A DNA stretch of 64,000 nucleotides from assembly GCF_000090795.2 (NCBI RefSeq), contig NW_003546260.1, positions 414,528 through 478,527 on the forward strand. The letters run 5' to 3'. The translations under genes were made by a program, and so were the position numbers. The stretch comes from Amphimedon queenslandica. Lineage: Eukaryota; Porifera; Demospongiae; Haplosclerida; Niphatidae. Below the pieces are notes generated by a model. That model had not been told where the DNA came from. It ran no database searches and saw only the letters and a program-made list of their open reading frames with translations. Below are positions 1 through 18,380 of this stretch, piece after piece; position 1 is the stretch's first letter; every line of letters starts with the position of its first letter.

Positions 1-4917
<4,917 letters not shown>

Positions 4918-4967
4918 ACTTTATTATTATTATAATTAATGTTCAAATGTCTTTTTATCTTGTTTTT

Positions 4968-5645
4968 AATTGTGAGAAATCAATGAGAACCATTGCATTA
5001 TTTTAGCATCATTATGATTATTCTGTGTTGATTTAATAGAAACTGTAAATTGAATAAGTTATTGAAAATATTTTGATGGAGTAAAACACATTCTATGAAC
5101 TACTAAAGGCAAAAATGATAAAATGTTCACTATATACTGATTTAAAAATTCATATGCTTTGAAATCATCAAACAGCTTGTTCGTTTCAGAATGCTTTTTT
5201 GCAGGTGGATCTGAAAATAGTAACATACAATGAATACAATGATCATAATAATTATTATATCAACAACTATTTGCTTGTCTAATACCAAATTTACACTAGA
5301 ATCAACGCTTCTTGTTAATTGTGAGAAATTAATGAGAATCATTGCATTATTTTAGCATCATTACGATTATTATGTGTTGATTTAATACTATAAATTGAAT
5401 GTTATTAAAAATTTTCATGGAGTAAAACACATTCTATGATCTACTAATGGCAAATGATAAAAAGTTCACTACTGATTTAAAAGTTCATCATGCTTTCGAA
5501 ATCATCAAACAGCCTGTTAATTTCAGAATGCCTTTTTGCAGGTAGATCTAAAATAGTAACATACAATGAATACAATGATTATAATAATTATCATACCAAC
5601 AACTATTTGCTTATCTAATACCAAGTTTACAGTGGGATCAACACT
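4968..5645. repeat. 345-bp tandem duplication
   Basis: Two head-to-tail copies, about 4968-5316 and 5317-5645, each start with AATTGTGAGAAAT and share long runs such as GGAGTAAAACACATTCTATGA and AACAACTATTTGCTTG. Divergence looks like 10-15% with small indels. The duplication lies between the convergent 3' ends of the PI3K gene and the ankyrin gene. No coding sequence was seen in it. Confidence 0.9.
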
Positions 5646-5717
5646 GCTCTGTACTTCTAAAGTGTAGCTGCCAGCTATGAGGTGAAGGAATCAACAAAGT
5701 TGTTATTAGTCATAAAG

Positions 5718-8700
5718 GTTACCAGGATAAATAGCTACATTAGAAAACGTGGCTCGAGAATAATAGCCATTGCTTTTAGGAATAAGTGATGCTTTACTTC
5801 TACCAAATATTTGACCCCCACCTGCAAAACATGACAGCATCATTCAATCTTTATTGCCTATATACCATGTACTCGAAGAATAAGTTCTCCCACAGTGTAA
5901 GCATCACTCATAACTGAAAATTCTGGCATCTACATATAAACGAATCAATTGAAGTAGATAACAGCTATAAAACTACTTGTTTATTTTCAATAATGTTACT
6001 GGTCTGGGGTGGTACAGCCCAACGGAGGTTCGCTGGGGGATAATCTTATGACACAAAAGTAAGAAATGTGTTACAATTTAGCACATGTACTATAATTATT
6101 CATACATTTTCCAAGGAGCTTTTTGGATTCAGTCAATATTTTCAATCGATCACCTTCATTATGAACCTTAAAAAAGTATAATATATGCACATTTATTGTA
6201 AGCTCACAAAGGCTTTTAATGCTTCATCAGTTGCAATGGCCACTTCACTTAATTGGTTGTACCCCTAAACAACATGAAAATCGGATACCAGTTTAAATAA
6301 AAAGTCACCTTCTCTGCAAATGTTTTTACATATTTCAATAAATTCATTTGCTTGAACCAAGGAATAAGTTCTTGCTCTAATAATAAAAAATAAAAAGCAG
6401 GTAACCTTATTAATTTTTTTACCAAACCCATAAAACTGAACACTTGATACAATAGTAAATTGATCTCCATAATTGTCAGCAATTACAATACGCCAAAACT
6501 AAAAAAGGTGATTTTTGCACGAAACATTTTGCCTCACTTGAGAAGTTGCATAAAAACCTTTAAAATCTTGGCCTTCAGCTGGAAAAATACGTATAAAAAT
6601 GAGCTCATTGGCTACTATGAAAACCTACGAAGAAGATTCATGTCTTCTGGACCAACCAAGTCAGCTTTGTATTTCCCAACAGCTGTCCATGGGCCACTAC
6701 AAAATTATGAAACAAAATGCTTGCAAAATAAATTATACTTGAGCGAATTTGCACTTTCAACAGCAAAGGAATATATCATTGTCTTGTTGCCCCTATTAAG
6801 CAGTGCATACATGCATGTCAATAAAGATAATAACGAAATTCAATTACCATCCATAAATTCTCACTCCAGTAAGTGTATAATTAGCTCCTAGGTCAAATGC
6901 TACCTAAACAAAAACCATTTGGCTTTAAACTATAAAATTGATTTACCCAGTTGTATGCTCCTGGGGCTGGAATCATCCAGTAACTAAATGGGTCAACTAA
7001 TGTGAAATAAAGAAAAAAAATCAATAAATTACACACACAATTACCATCAAGTATATTTGTTACAGGATGCTTTTTTGTAGCAGCACTACAATGTTCACTG
7101 TCATTTTTTAACCATTGTACATGGTTCTTCAAAAGTAAATGAGTAACTATACAAATATACAATACATACATTGAAAATATATAACATCAATAAAAATAAT
7201 TTACATGTAACATCAGTAGTGTCATCATTAACACTTTGTGATTTTTCCAGATGTGCCTACATGTAATTATATTAAACATTATTTGGAAAAAATTTATAGA
7301 AATGTTTACTCGTGCCACTTGAGGTTTTTGCCCATGGTATTTTTTAATAAGCTTCATGAAATCATCTTGTCTATGCTCAGGGTGCTTGCGGATGATATCA
7401 ATAACAGATTCATTAGCTCCATCTCTCATTCCAGCCTGAGCTCCAAAACGTAACAATATTTCAAATGCCTCTTTCCTACATTTCATTGTATCCATGATAT
7501 CGGAACGTTATAATAATTATATGCTATACAATAATAAAATTTAGTTACTTAAAAGCTATTGCCAATACATAGACAACACTATGCTGTACTTACATGTATG
7601 TATCTTAAATAATATGCTATTTAAAATAATCAATTCCAATAAAAACTAAATTTTACAAGCTCAAAATATGGCAAAATACTAATCAAAATTCCATGTATGT
7701 ACATGTACTATCATTAAAATAAAAAGTATATATATTAACATGCACTAACATAATGGCTTTAAGTATACATAATGAAGCATGTTTTGCTGGTAAAATACCT
7801 GAAATATTTAACTGATTCATGAAGAGGCATCTTTCCTAATTAAAAAATTATAATAAGTTACACATTAAAATGGGTAACTGATAATATGTAGTAGTAATAC
7901 CAGATTGCTCATCAACACAATTTGGATCAATCCCTGATTCTAATAAAAGTACAAGCACTTCTCCTCGACCTGCATGAAAAATTAATAACAAATTTGACAT
8001 AAATTAAACAGTAAAGAGAGTTTTGTACATTAATACTTTCTTACAACTTACTTTTGTGTTAATAATGGGAACAAAATCAAACGAAAAAAGTGGACAAAGT
8101 TATGAACTATTTGGTAGTACTGTGTATACACCAAATATTTCAAGGGTATAAAATTTTGCTATTTGGCTGCATTTTTGTACAAGTTCATGATATTAATGTA
8201 ATTATAATCACACTTATTATACAATCAGCAAGCTATTTTGCAGATTTTAATATCACAATCTTTTTTAAAACGCAAAATTAAATCCCCACAAAATACATGT
8301 ATATGGCATATAAGGTATAGGAGAGAAATTTTGGCAAATTCCTAAAACTTTGGATATTGCGGGTTTTAATTTGGTGAATTTGTGACCATGTGCAATCAAA
8401 AATGTGCACAATGGTACAAAAATGGTGGGTTTTATTTTAGTAAATGCCTATCAATATACCAAAATTTATTTCCTCCAAAATTACCCACTACACGGTAATT
8501 AAGATGCAGAAATAATGCTCAAAAGGCATACAATTCCTCCCATAGTCTTAGCGAGAAGGATGTATAGGCAATTAAAGTAGCTAGTAAAAACATTAACACA
8601 AGAAAACTTAAATAACACTTAAAATTTAAATGATAGAAAGAAAAAAGGAAGTTATAAACTAAATTACAGGAAAGCTGAGAACAGACTACAGTGAATAAAT

Positions 8701-11700
8701 CTTATTCAAGTACTGGAAGCGAATCATTAGAGGAAGTTGCATGATGGAATGAACCAGCAGGTATTGGGCATAGGTAAGCAAATAATGATAATTCAAAAGC
8801 AGAAGCATCCTTGCCTGCTTCAGGCTATGCTAAAGCTACTTTTATCATACTTAGTAGCTATTAGTCTGAATATAAAAAAGAAATGAATACAAAGTGTGTT
8901 GTAATGATGGTTTTGGTCAAACTTTACTGGTCAATTAATCTCTAGTAATGAATGGTGCCATTAATACATGCACATGCACAGTTTCACATTATTCATGTAA
9001 ATTAACTGCACATAAAATGTATACGTAGTGTATAAGTCAATGGCAATAATAACTATAGCAATGAGTGTACATTTCTATGAACACATTGAATGTGAATACT
9101 TAATTCTGAAAATTACTGGCTTGCATAATTTTAGTTGTATTGACCCTAAAATTTACAACCAGAATATTAGTTTGTATTCTATTTCTACATCAGTTAATTT
9201 AAGGTTGAAATGCACTATGCTTGGACCTTACAGTTAAACCTTCGATGATATTCGGCAAGATGAAGCATGAAGTAGAGAGATTCTCAATTTCATGCAACAT
9301 GCTGAACCACACCAAAAGGTACAGGCAACGAAGTTGTCTAGTGGATGATCTCCTTCAATTAGATATGATACACTTGCCTTTAGTTGCAGCTTCAATAATT
9401 GTTTTCTTAGATGCCAGAGTTTCAGAATCTGCATCAAGTAAGACAGCAACAGCTTCTAAAAAAGAAATTGGACAGCAACAACGTTCATACACATTATGTT
9501 CATGTGCCTCACCTTTTTTGTTATACCTGATTGCCAAATCAAGAGGAGTGTCTCCAGCATTGTTTGCTAGTAAAACACTGGCATCATGCTGTAATGAAAA
9601 TACACTAATGAACTATTTTGCTTATACAAATATAAGCATACATGTATGTAAACAGCTAGAAAAATGCTATGGCAGATGCTAGTGAAAAAGTTCAAGTCCT
9701 TGTAATGTTATGCAGTAAATTAGGTTACAAAACTTAACACAAATTTTATTCTTAATATTCACAGGTGTACCATTTGTATTGTTTTTGCACTTGAGGAAAG
9801 ACATGCACCTCAAAAATGGTATACATGTACATGTCAATGATGTCACTAATACCTTTAAGCTACCATACATTTGTACATGCATATGATTTATTACTTGCAT
9901 TACTGATGATGAACATAAAATACCATATAGGAGTTATATTTCACTAGAAAAAATTTTGCAAATTTTGTGTTTTCATTAAATTCGCGAAATTAAATTCCAC
10001 AAAGAGGTGTGGCACACTAAGAAAAATGACTGCAGAAGGTAGGATTCACAAAAATTTATACCAACAAATGGCAAATCTGGACGAATTTGCGAAATTTTAT
10101 ACCAACAAAATAAAACCCCTATACGGTAATACCTAAATTTATATATCAATGCTTTAATGCCAAATTTTGTGACCCTAACTGTAAAATGTAGTAATACAGT
10201 AGTAATAGTTTTACAGTATCTGTGTTTCTCTTATTAACAAAAATAACGTTACACATTATATAAAAAGAAATATAACCTGCAAAAGCTTGATAATAGAAAG
10301 AGTCTTTCCTGGTGAACAATACTGACAAGCATAATGAAGTGGAGTATCTCCAACTTTGTTTGCTGACAAAGGCTATGGAATCAAAAAAATTTACACATAC
10401 AAAGTATTTAAAATTATACAGATGCTCCATTTAGTAATAGCAAGTCAACAACTTCAGAATGGTTCTGCCAAGCAGCCATATGAAGAGAAGAGTTTCTATA
10501 AAAAAAACTTTGTATCCAAAAAAACTTTAGAATAATGCTGACCCTTGATAATCTCGAGCATGAATGTCAGCAGAAAAAGACAATAACATAGCAACAACAT
10601 CTTTATGGCCTAATTAAATATAATTTTTTCATACATGTATTATTGGGTAGAAATTGTTACCATTTAGTGATGCCAAAATTAGAGGGGTTAAGCCATTTTC
10701 ATTACAACAGTCAACATTGACATGAACAGACTTCTCTTTTTGGACAATAAGAGGTAAAGAAGGGCGGCGTTGAATTGGAGGGACAGCAGTTGGTTCCTCA
10801 GCCTCTTCCTCTGCCAAGTCATCCAGACGATCCTTTGATAACCATCTTTTAAGAAGATTAGATTTTCCTTTAAGTACATTCTAAAGTGAAATATCAGAAA
10901 TAAGTATTTGTAGGATACACAGGAAATGTTGTAAATGCATACATGTATTGTACGTACACACAATGCACATGCTGATACTTGGCAAAATTGAAGTGTTAAT
11001 CAAGTTGAAAATTAGGGAGTCCAAAATGGAAAATCCTATACTGCTGAACATATATTTTATCAATAACGTCATGCCTTAGTCAAAAGTACTATAAGTGACT
11101 TCTAACTTAGAGATGACGCAATTGAATTCGAAAATCTAAATGTAATAATAGCCATATTATCTATTTTTGTACTTTTTTTATCACTTCATAACTTTCCATC
11201 ATATTTTAGATGATGAGAGAAAAACAGGTTGAGGTTTCTAACATAATAGTCAAAAGGTTTAATACTAGGGCTTATAGTATGCTTTCAAAAAAAATAATAA
11301 AAAAGGAAGCTGATATTCAAGCTTCTACTATGCACAGTTTGAATTGACCAATCAGTCTGCTTCATAGTGGTGAATAAATCACTTCAACTACCATATTATT
11401 TATACACTTCTCTTAAGAACACTTTAATTAAATATTTTGCAAAACTGTCCAGTAATTAAGCTTGATTTAATTTTTATGGACCTGCCAGTTAAATGCATGT
11501 TATATATACATGCACATGTATGTCACTAACTTAGCTATCAAAAATAGCAAAAGAAGAAGCTATAACATCAATACATAATAATAAGTCATAAATATGCATA
11601 ATTTTTGCCACCCTAGTGTTATATGTACCCTGCTGTAATGTGTGTTATTTTTAAGGCTAATTCAAACTATCATTTGTCATTACTGGAAGTGTCTAAAAAA

Positions 11701-13024
11701 GCGTGGCATAATGCAAGAATTTAAACTTTCATAACTTAGGCATCCACATTTACAGTGTTGTCAAATCATCAAAAAGTACACATGCATATAGTTACATTAT
11801 ACAAACTATAATTACTACATGCATGACGTCTTTTCACTTCAAACAACTAGATTTGTGTACTAGATAACTGGTAAGAGTATTGAAGTTTTACAGTTAATTT
11901 CAAGTATAGATGCATGCTCATTGCCAAATTACTTGTAAATAAATTTTGTATGGGAAAAACAAAGTGCTGCCAAAACAAACTTCCAACCACAATTAATCAT
12001 TTTTCTAAAACATTTATGCTAAGGTAGAATGGCTGTCGATATTGTAATTAATGTAAATATGAAGACAATAAAAGTGTCTATAGATAATAAAGCCAATTTT
12101 AAGAAGCAGAGTTTCATCAGCAAAATATTAATTGTGATCATTGAGATTTTCAAGAAAAGGTATTCCAAATCACTTTGCTATTATCTGATCCAATTATTAA
12201 AAGGTAGTGACAAATTAATTCAGATTCATTTGCGACAATTTTATTCTCAAATCTCTGTAGCAGCATGCACATGGTTAAAATTTAGCTTGCAAACCTACAT
12301 GTATTTTAGAGTCAATTTGTCAAAATTGGCAATCAATTCTTTAGCTATATGTTTTATTCCTATTAATTTCATCACTAAACTATAAAATAAGCTTGAAATA
12401 AATTAATACTCACGCAAAACAATTGTGCATTGAGTAAATCAATGTACATTAAAAAAGTTACTGAAATTACTTTAATGATGTTAATGCCATTTACTTTCTG
12501 TGCCTACTTTGGTTCCGTCCCAATGATAACAATAACATATGCCTGCATTTTACCAATGAAATCACAAAAGCCCACTTTATCATAACCCTTAGGCTTTTAA
12601 GGTAAAAAAAACACAGAGAGTGATTAAAGCAAACCTCCATTGCTAAAATTTACCTTAAAATTATGACAAAAATAGCAAGAGGTTAGTTACAGTTAAACGT
12701 ACATAAAGTGAAAAAAAAATGAAAAAGCACGTTGACAAAAAGAGTTCACAATCCACCTCTTCAAACAGCTTCTAGTCTGTGTACTACTGTACTGACTACT
12801 GTGTAGTCTAGGTGCTCCCAACAACGCTTATTCCACGACTAGCTAATCTACAGCATTAATTTTGTGCTATCATACACACTACACCAGTAGCTTACATGTT
12901 GATGGTGACGAGCTCGAGGACGAGCTACAGTACAACGACAAAGTAACATTATAAAATAGCTAACCTCTAACTTAGATAAGTTTCCAGAAGAAGCATATTT
13001 TAAGAGTTGATGTTCCTTACTCAT
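5718..13024 (-). CDS. Ankyrin repeat + F5/8C-like + SAM domain protein
   Basis: About 20 short exons, read from the minus strand. Exon 1 (13024-12965) begins MSKEHQLLKYASSGNLSKLE, a typical start of intracellular ankyrin proteins, then a 2.1-kb intron. Ankyrin repeats follow: NENGLTPLILASLNG (10880-10661), HKDVVAMLLSFSADIHARD (about 10610-10546), SSLHMAAWQNHSEVVDLLL (about 10500-10420), ANKVGDTPLHYACQYC (10372-10277), NNAGDTPLDLAIRYN (9592-9375), then weaker repeats at 7970-7898, 7836-7800 and 7495-7310. Next is a discoidin-like galactose-binding fold (7140-6430; VAFDLGANYTLTGVRIYGW and YWRIVIADNYGDQF), then a SAM domain (6380-6113; PWFKQMNLLKYVKTFAEKGY). The last exons (5938-5875, 5825-5718) give MPEFSVMSDAYTVGELILRV and a tail ending NLYD. 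Exon edges are inferred from GT/AG and may be off by a few bases. Likely a scaffold; its partners are unknown. I do not recognise a named ortholog. Confidence 0.8.
8300..8505. mobile_element. MITE-like insertion in ankyrin-gene intron
   Basis: The left edge has GGTATAGGAGAGAAATTTTGG and the right edge CCAAAATTACCCACTACACGGTA. They are imperfect inverted versions of the ACCGTATA-ended MITEs elsewhere in the window. Noncoding and older-looking than the PI3K-intron copies. Confidence 0.5.
9920..10130. mobile_element. MITE-like insertion in ankyrin-gene intron
   Basis: The left end is TACCATATAGGAG and the right end CCCCTATACGGTA, inverted. Inner words AATTCGCGAAATTAAATT and GAATTTGCGAAATTT are also inverted. 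It belongs to the ACCGTATA-ended group, is noncoding, and lies between two ankyrin exons. Confidence 0.65.
10881..12964. other. First intron of the ankyrin gene
   Basis: A stretch of 2.1 kb without a recognisable exon or transposon protein. It is far longer than most introns nearby. It may hold regulatory sequence, but I see no specific site. Confidence 0.5.
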
Positions 13025-13079
13025 TTTTAACGTAATATGAAACTTTGAAAGTGTCAAACTGGCTTTGGCAGTGTCACCG

Positions 13080-15730
13080 AGCTAACCGAAATTAACCGGA
13101 AGTAACTTTTATAGTCTTTATATGGAAACAGTGCCTTTGCCTCCCCCGCATAGTGTATTAGTGTCATTTCATTTTTCTTAAACAAACCAGAAGGCTATAA
13201 TAGCTGTTGTATAAATTAGCTCATTATCAATGGCTCTCTTTTTTGTAGGTATTTTTACGGGCTAAGTTGGGCCAGGATTTTGGCAAAATTTTTTGTGATG
13301 TTGACAATTGCAAAATAATAAAGATCTGAGAGTATGTAATCTGCCAATCTAGCTCCTTAGGTCAGGCTCTTCTGTGTGGTAGGGTATCTTTTTCTATTTT
13401 TTTACCTTACTGTTTTGATTATTAATTTTCTGCGACACCACTGTTGAGTAATTTTTTTGCATCAGGAAAAAAGGACTGCATAGACTGCAGACATGGCAAC
13501 AACAAACAGTGGTTACAATTTAAATTACTCATTATTGCTACTGCATTAACTCTAGCTACATCAAAAAATGAGAATGTAGACACTAAATGTCAAAAAAATT
13601 TCGTATGTTGGCCAGTTTGATCTTAAGCCTTGTTGGTTGTATCACCATCAACTAGCACCAACATGTCAACCCTACATACGAGTGATATGACTACTTTATA
13701 TGACATCGATAAGTATGTTGAATTGCAAAAAGCATCATGGTAAATTTTGTGTGGCATTTGCAGTTAGCTGATAACATTATAAGTGCAAGCATTATTGATC
13801 TTCATTCAGCTATCGTGTTAGTTTGAATTTGTCTAAAGTCTTGAATAAATGAATTAAGTGCATGGTTGAGCCTAAGCCTCTCCATGATTGAACCTATAAA
13901 AGGAATTTAAATATTTCAATTCCTTTTACTTAATTATACCTAGGCTCAGGCTCAATGCTATACTACATTTTTTTGAAATTGTTTGTTCCACGCTTAAAAA
14001 AATTAACTTGGATTTAAATTATACTGCTTGTGTTCTCTTGTTTCAAGCAATTGTTTTGTGTCAGTGATTTTATGTAAGACTGTAGCACTATAATTTTTAA
14101 TTATCTTTTACATGTGTGATTTGGTTTTTGTGTTTATCAAACTAATTATGATACAAATGTACATGTTACTTATTTAGATCAGTGCAATTTCCAGTCAAAG
14201 GATAAAAAATGAAAGAATGCATTATGAAAACAGAAATAATCAATCTTAAATTTCCCTAGGAATTTATTAGTATACATTGTATTAGTTTTTGTATCACATG
14301 GAGACTTTTTATTTTTACGAGGAGAATGGAAAATTATAGCACTGTGTCTGCATGGCATTTACAGCCAAAAAAATCCTTTTGAAATTAGGTAGCTTAGTAC
14401 AATAAATAGCATTGTTGGTTCTACACATGCAGCTGAATCTGTGGCCTAAAGCGAGAATGGAAAATATGACTGAAAAATAATGTAACAGCTGTAACAATGA
14501 CATAAAGTAATGTGGTATAGCTACATGGCAATGACACTGTGATTACAACCACTGATTAAATTTATTTTGGGTGAGTAATCTTGTAGCATTTAGTTTAACA
14601 TGAGCTTTGCACATAGATTGCAACATGAATCATAATGCTCTGATCATTGCCGTTCAAAAGATTGCTGGTAATTAACAATTAAAATACACTAAAAGTAAAA
14701 TAACTACATTCCAACAAATTAAGTGTGCGTAGTAGATATTTGTAGTGCTACCAAATAATTACACATTGATAGTAAATATTCTGGCTATCTATGGTTTAAA
14801 TGATTTCATAATGGTATGTACACAATTATGAGTGTACATACCAGTACACATTAAAAGTGTACATACAATTATTATGAAATTTCTTAAACCAGGATATTAA
14901 CTATCAATGTGTAACTTATTTGGTAGCACTAACAGAATGGTAAAATATCTACTGCTCACATTATTTAATTTGAATATTGTTATTTGGAGCAAAAAAATTG
15001 GCCCATTAAAAATACAATAACAGCATGTTAAAATTCAATTATTTGTTATAGTTCTGATTTTGTAAACCACTTTTGAGCATTACCTGACAACTATGCCAGT
15101 GCTTGCAACTTTGAGAAATCCAACTGAATTATTATTATGTATTAGACAATGTATGTACATTTAGTTTTGCCATGTATGTGAGGTGTGCTTGACGTATCAA
15201 AAGATCTCCTTCACTATGAACATTTATTGCACAGTTATGTTGTGTGAAGCCTATATGTATATCATTATAGCTATCTAAGATCTTAACTATGACTATATAA
15301 GACTGCATTTTAAGTGTTGACACATCACTTGTCAAACATGACTAATTTGATTATGATGTTGTGCCTTATAATGTGCTGTTTGAAGCTTGGTATGCTAAAT
15401 ATTCAACTTGATGGCTTCTATTGATGGCATGTTTGCAATTTTTACCATGTTTGGAACATCATTAATTGTTTGTCTTATGTTACAGACACAGTGTCACAAC
15501 TGAAACTATAATACAAATATATTGATGCTGCTCATTGCACTATAACTAAAATAAAGCTGTCTCAATACCTAAAAATTGTTGGCAGCATTGGAAGTTTAAA
15601 TGCATTCATTGTTGTGCAACAGTAACTTATGTTTATACATTGTATATGTTGTAGGAAAATTAACTCTTAAAATAAAACTACTTTTAACATAGACAAAACA
15701 AAAAATATCTAAAGAATGAATTTGTAGAAA
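13080..15730. other. Intergenic, no gene seen
   Basis: AT-rich sequence between the start of the ankyrin gene and the 3' end of the DYRK gene. Apart from the palindrome at 14716-14970, I see no coding sequence or RNA gene. The promoter of the ankyrin gene should lie at the left edge, and the DYRK 3' untranslated region at the right. Confidence 0.5.
14716..14970. repeat. Palindromic MITE
   Basis: Arms of about 110 bases (about 14716-14826 and 14853-14970) mirror each other. Shared words on opposite strands include TACACATTGATAGT, AGTGCTACCAAATAA and TTTCATAAT. The loop carries repeated GTGTACATAC. Noncoding. Confidence 0.75.
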
Positions 15731-15740
15731 GTATGTGGTA

Positions 15741-17618
15741 CTATCTATCTATTATTTTTGGAAGCACAGTTCTATTACTGCTGAGTTGGTCGGATTGCAG
15801 CAATGTTTGAGATGAGTGACTGTTAGACAGTTTTCCATTTGTCATAGGTGCCGCGGTCGTGGCATTGTTTGAAATTGGTGCTTCTGGCAATTGTCTTTGC
15901 TTGTTTGTTGCAGCACCAGAAGAAGACAAATGAACAGCAGCAGCAGAGGGTAAATGAGGAGGTATTCCTTGGCTTAAACTCTGGCCATCTGAAATTATAG
16001 GAGCTCTAGGCAATCGGCGTCGTAACCAAGGATGTCTTAGAGCTTGTGGCGGTGTCATTCTTATGGCTGGATCCCATTCCAGGCAGTGTCTCAAAAAGTC
16101 TAAAAATTGAGGGTCATCACAGCCCTTTAAGGCTCGGCTCATATCCTTAGTACCTGGTGGACCACGAAACTTTCCTCGCCTTGATCTCCCTCCAGTATAT
16201 GAAGCTGTTCCATCAGGATTAATGTTCACAGTGGTGTATCGTGGATGTCCCTTAGAGCTAAAAAATGTACGGCCTCTTTTAGTGCTTTCAATCATTTTTT
16301 GGGATGGTAAGCCTAAAACTTCCATCATACATGCCAATTGATCACCTTCATCTTCTCCTGGAAAGAGTGGATAACCTGTTAACAGCTCAGCTAGAATGCA
16401 TCCAAAACTCCACATATCAATAGACATTCCATACTTGCCTCCAAGAATGACTTCTGGAGCACGGTAAAAACGACTCTGGATATATGTGTAAACTCGCTGG
16501 TATTCATAACAACTGGATCCAAAATCAATGACTTTAATGCCACTTCTTCCTGGCTGTTTCAAAAGAATGTTTTCAGGCTTCAGATCACAGTGTATAATTC
16601 TGTTTCTATACAAAGAATCCAAACACTGAAGAATAGAATGAGCAAATTTACGAACTAGGGCCAGACTGAAACCCTGAAACTTGTTCTTTTTAATGAGCTC
16701 ATATAAGTTCATGCTGAGAAGTTCGAAAGTTATACAGACATGATTTCTGAAAGTAAAATGATCAATCATATGTATTATGTTATGAGCGTTGTCCTTGTCT
16801 TGGCGTCTCAGATGTTCTAAAATTTTGACTTCTTCTTGTGCCTGTCTATGAAAACGCTTTTCATTTCTAACTACCTTCAAGGCAATATGCGTCTGCATTT
16901 TGTGGTCATAGGCCTTTAACACTTGACCAAATGAGCCCTTACCCAAAACTTTTAGAACTTCATAGCGGTATGATACATGATCATGCGCTACAATGAGATA
17001 TGTACCTGCATCATCATCGTATCCACTGTTTTGTGGCGCACCTATTACCCCTTGACGTTTTTTAGCATGTTGGCCGACAAAGTACACTTGCTGAAAAGCT
17101 TGGATTTCTTGCTGTTCGAATTCACTGAGTTTAGATCCATACAGCTTGATTGCTTGGTCAGGTGTAAGGTATCGTTGTTTCTGAGATTGGCTTTGGTCGG
17201 ATGATGCATCATCAGTCATTGATTGTGGCTGTGCTGATGTCAGGGGTCTGTTATGGTGAAGGTTGGGAAGAGTATCAGCAGTAGATTGACGAGGGCGACG
17301 TTGTTGGAGATCATTTAATGGTACCTGGTCCCGGAACATAGGTTGGACTTGTACTCCCGATAAACGAGGTAAAGCCTCAGCAAATGTAGTGTCCTTAACG
17401 GTTTTGTTAGACGAGGACTTCAATAAAGGTGGCAGGGTAACAGCACCAGAGAACATTTTCGTTTCTTGGGCAGGAGTCATTGTAGTTGTCTTTGGTATGC
17501 CTTCGGGATCAAAGTCAACGATAGGGTCTTTTACTTCACTACTTGGATAGACCAGGGTCCTATTGAAAGTCTTAGTATTAGCTGAAGTCAGTGATTGACT
17601 GTTGTACATCGCCAACAT
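15741..17618 (-). CDS. DYRK2/4-type (class II) dual-specificity kinase
   Basis: A single open frame of 625 residues, close to animal DYRK2 length. Serine/threonine kinase that autophosphorylates on the second tyrosine of its activation loop. Order: a low-complexity N-terminus (1-150); a NAPA-like region (about 150-185); the DYRK-homology box [19 protein letters not shown] (198-216); and the kinase domain (about 219-532). The kinase domain has GKGSFG (225-230), Lys248 in IALKVV, catalytic loop HCDLKPEN (343-350), DFG (365-367), activation loop YTYIQSR (377-383) and the family insert ending [18 protein letters not shown] Ser/Thr/Asn-rich tail follows. The start MLAMYNSQS is the first ATG in frame; MYNSQS is an alternative. 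No intron interrupts the frame although neighbouring host genes have about 20 exons each, so a retrocopy origin is possible. All key residues are present. Confidence 0.96.
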   Translation of the reverse strand: MLAMYNSQSLTSANTKTFNRTLVYPSSEVKDPIVDFDPEGIPKTTTMTPAQETKMFSGAVTLPPLLKSSSNKTVKDTTFAEALPRLSGVQVQPMFRDQVPLNDLQQRRPRQSTADTLPNLHHNRPLTSAQPQSMTDDASSDQSQSQKQRYLTPDQAIKLYGSKLSEFEQQEIQAFQQVYFVGQHAKKRQGVIGAPQNSGYDDDAGTYLIVAHDHVSYRYEVLKVLGKGSFGQVLKAYDHKMQTHIALKVVRNEKRFHRQAQEEVKILEHLRRQDKDNAHNIIHMIDHFTFRNHVCITFELLSMNLYELIKKNKFQGFSLALVRKFAHSILQCLDSLYRNRIIHCDLKPENILLKQPGRSGIKVIDFGSSCYEYQRVYTYIQSRFYRAPEVILGGKYGMSIDMWSFGCILAELLTGYPLFPGEDEGDQLACMMEVLGLPSQKMIESTKRGRTFFSSKGHPRYTTVNINPDGTASYTGGRSRRGKFRGPPGTKDMSRALKGCDDPQFLDFLRHCLEWDPAIRMTPPQALRHPWLRRRLPRAPIISDGQSLSQGIPPHLPSAAAVHLSSSGAATNKQRQLPEAPISNNATTAAPMTNGKLSNSHSSQTLLQSDQLSSNRTVLPKIIDR

Positions 17619-17639
17619 AATTTTAAGAAGAACAGAAAA

Positions 17640-18380
17640 AGAACGAGCAACAGTACCAAGACAGTTCCTTCAGAACAAAACCGAAACCAAACAGACAACT
17701 GGACAGTAGAGAGCGAAATCAGTGAATTACCCGTTGCTAAGCATCGTGAGAAACAATTCGTTTAGTTACCATAACAACACTTTACCGTAAGTATTCTAAT
17801 AACATTGCATTACTTTTTGTGTCTTGTGGGACTGTCTGCTGGCTAAGCGATCTAAGTTACCTCCTGGAGGCGTAGAGCTAAACAATCAGCTATGAGTGCT
17901 TTAGGAAAAAGACCCCTTTCAGGTTTGTGATGTTGTTTAGGTATGAATACTGTACACGTAATAAATAAGTAAAAAATAAACATAATACTTTTAAGGTAGG
18001 CGTGGCTTCTTGTCATAATTAATTATTGTTCATTTATGGCACAAGAACAATTATTTTACAGTACAAAATTTCGGGAAATTTTTCATTGTTATTTTAATTA
18101 ATTTTAGGTAGTAATGGGCATAGTCTATTATTTTGTGAAAATATTTATTGCGGAACTCAATTTGCCCAATTATGCAAATTTTGAATAATGCAATATAATG
18201 CAAGTTTTTAAGATCCCTTGCAGTGCGATTGCAACATTTTATTAATTTTGCAAGTCTTGATACCTAGCCTTGATTATCAGATTTTTCAAAAGTTATTGGA
18301 TTTGAAAGATTACTGTTAAATTGTTAAATCACTGGATTTTCTCCTGATTATTTCTGATTCCCTATTGGATATTGTCTAGA
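17640..18380. other. Upstream region of the DYRK gene, no gene seen
   Basis: Contains the presumed DYRK promoter and 5' untranslated region. A short ATG frame at 17892 followed by a GT is too weak to call an exon. The rest is AT-rich with no feature I can support. Confidence 0.4.

Noticed and set aside
17892-17922. Possible first coding exon (MSALGKRPLS then GT) of a gene divergent from DYRK
   Set aside because: The only plausible next exon, at 19020, gives a stop in the joined frame and lies inside the piggyBac-like element; there is no family match.
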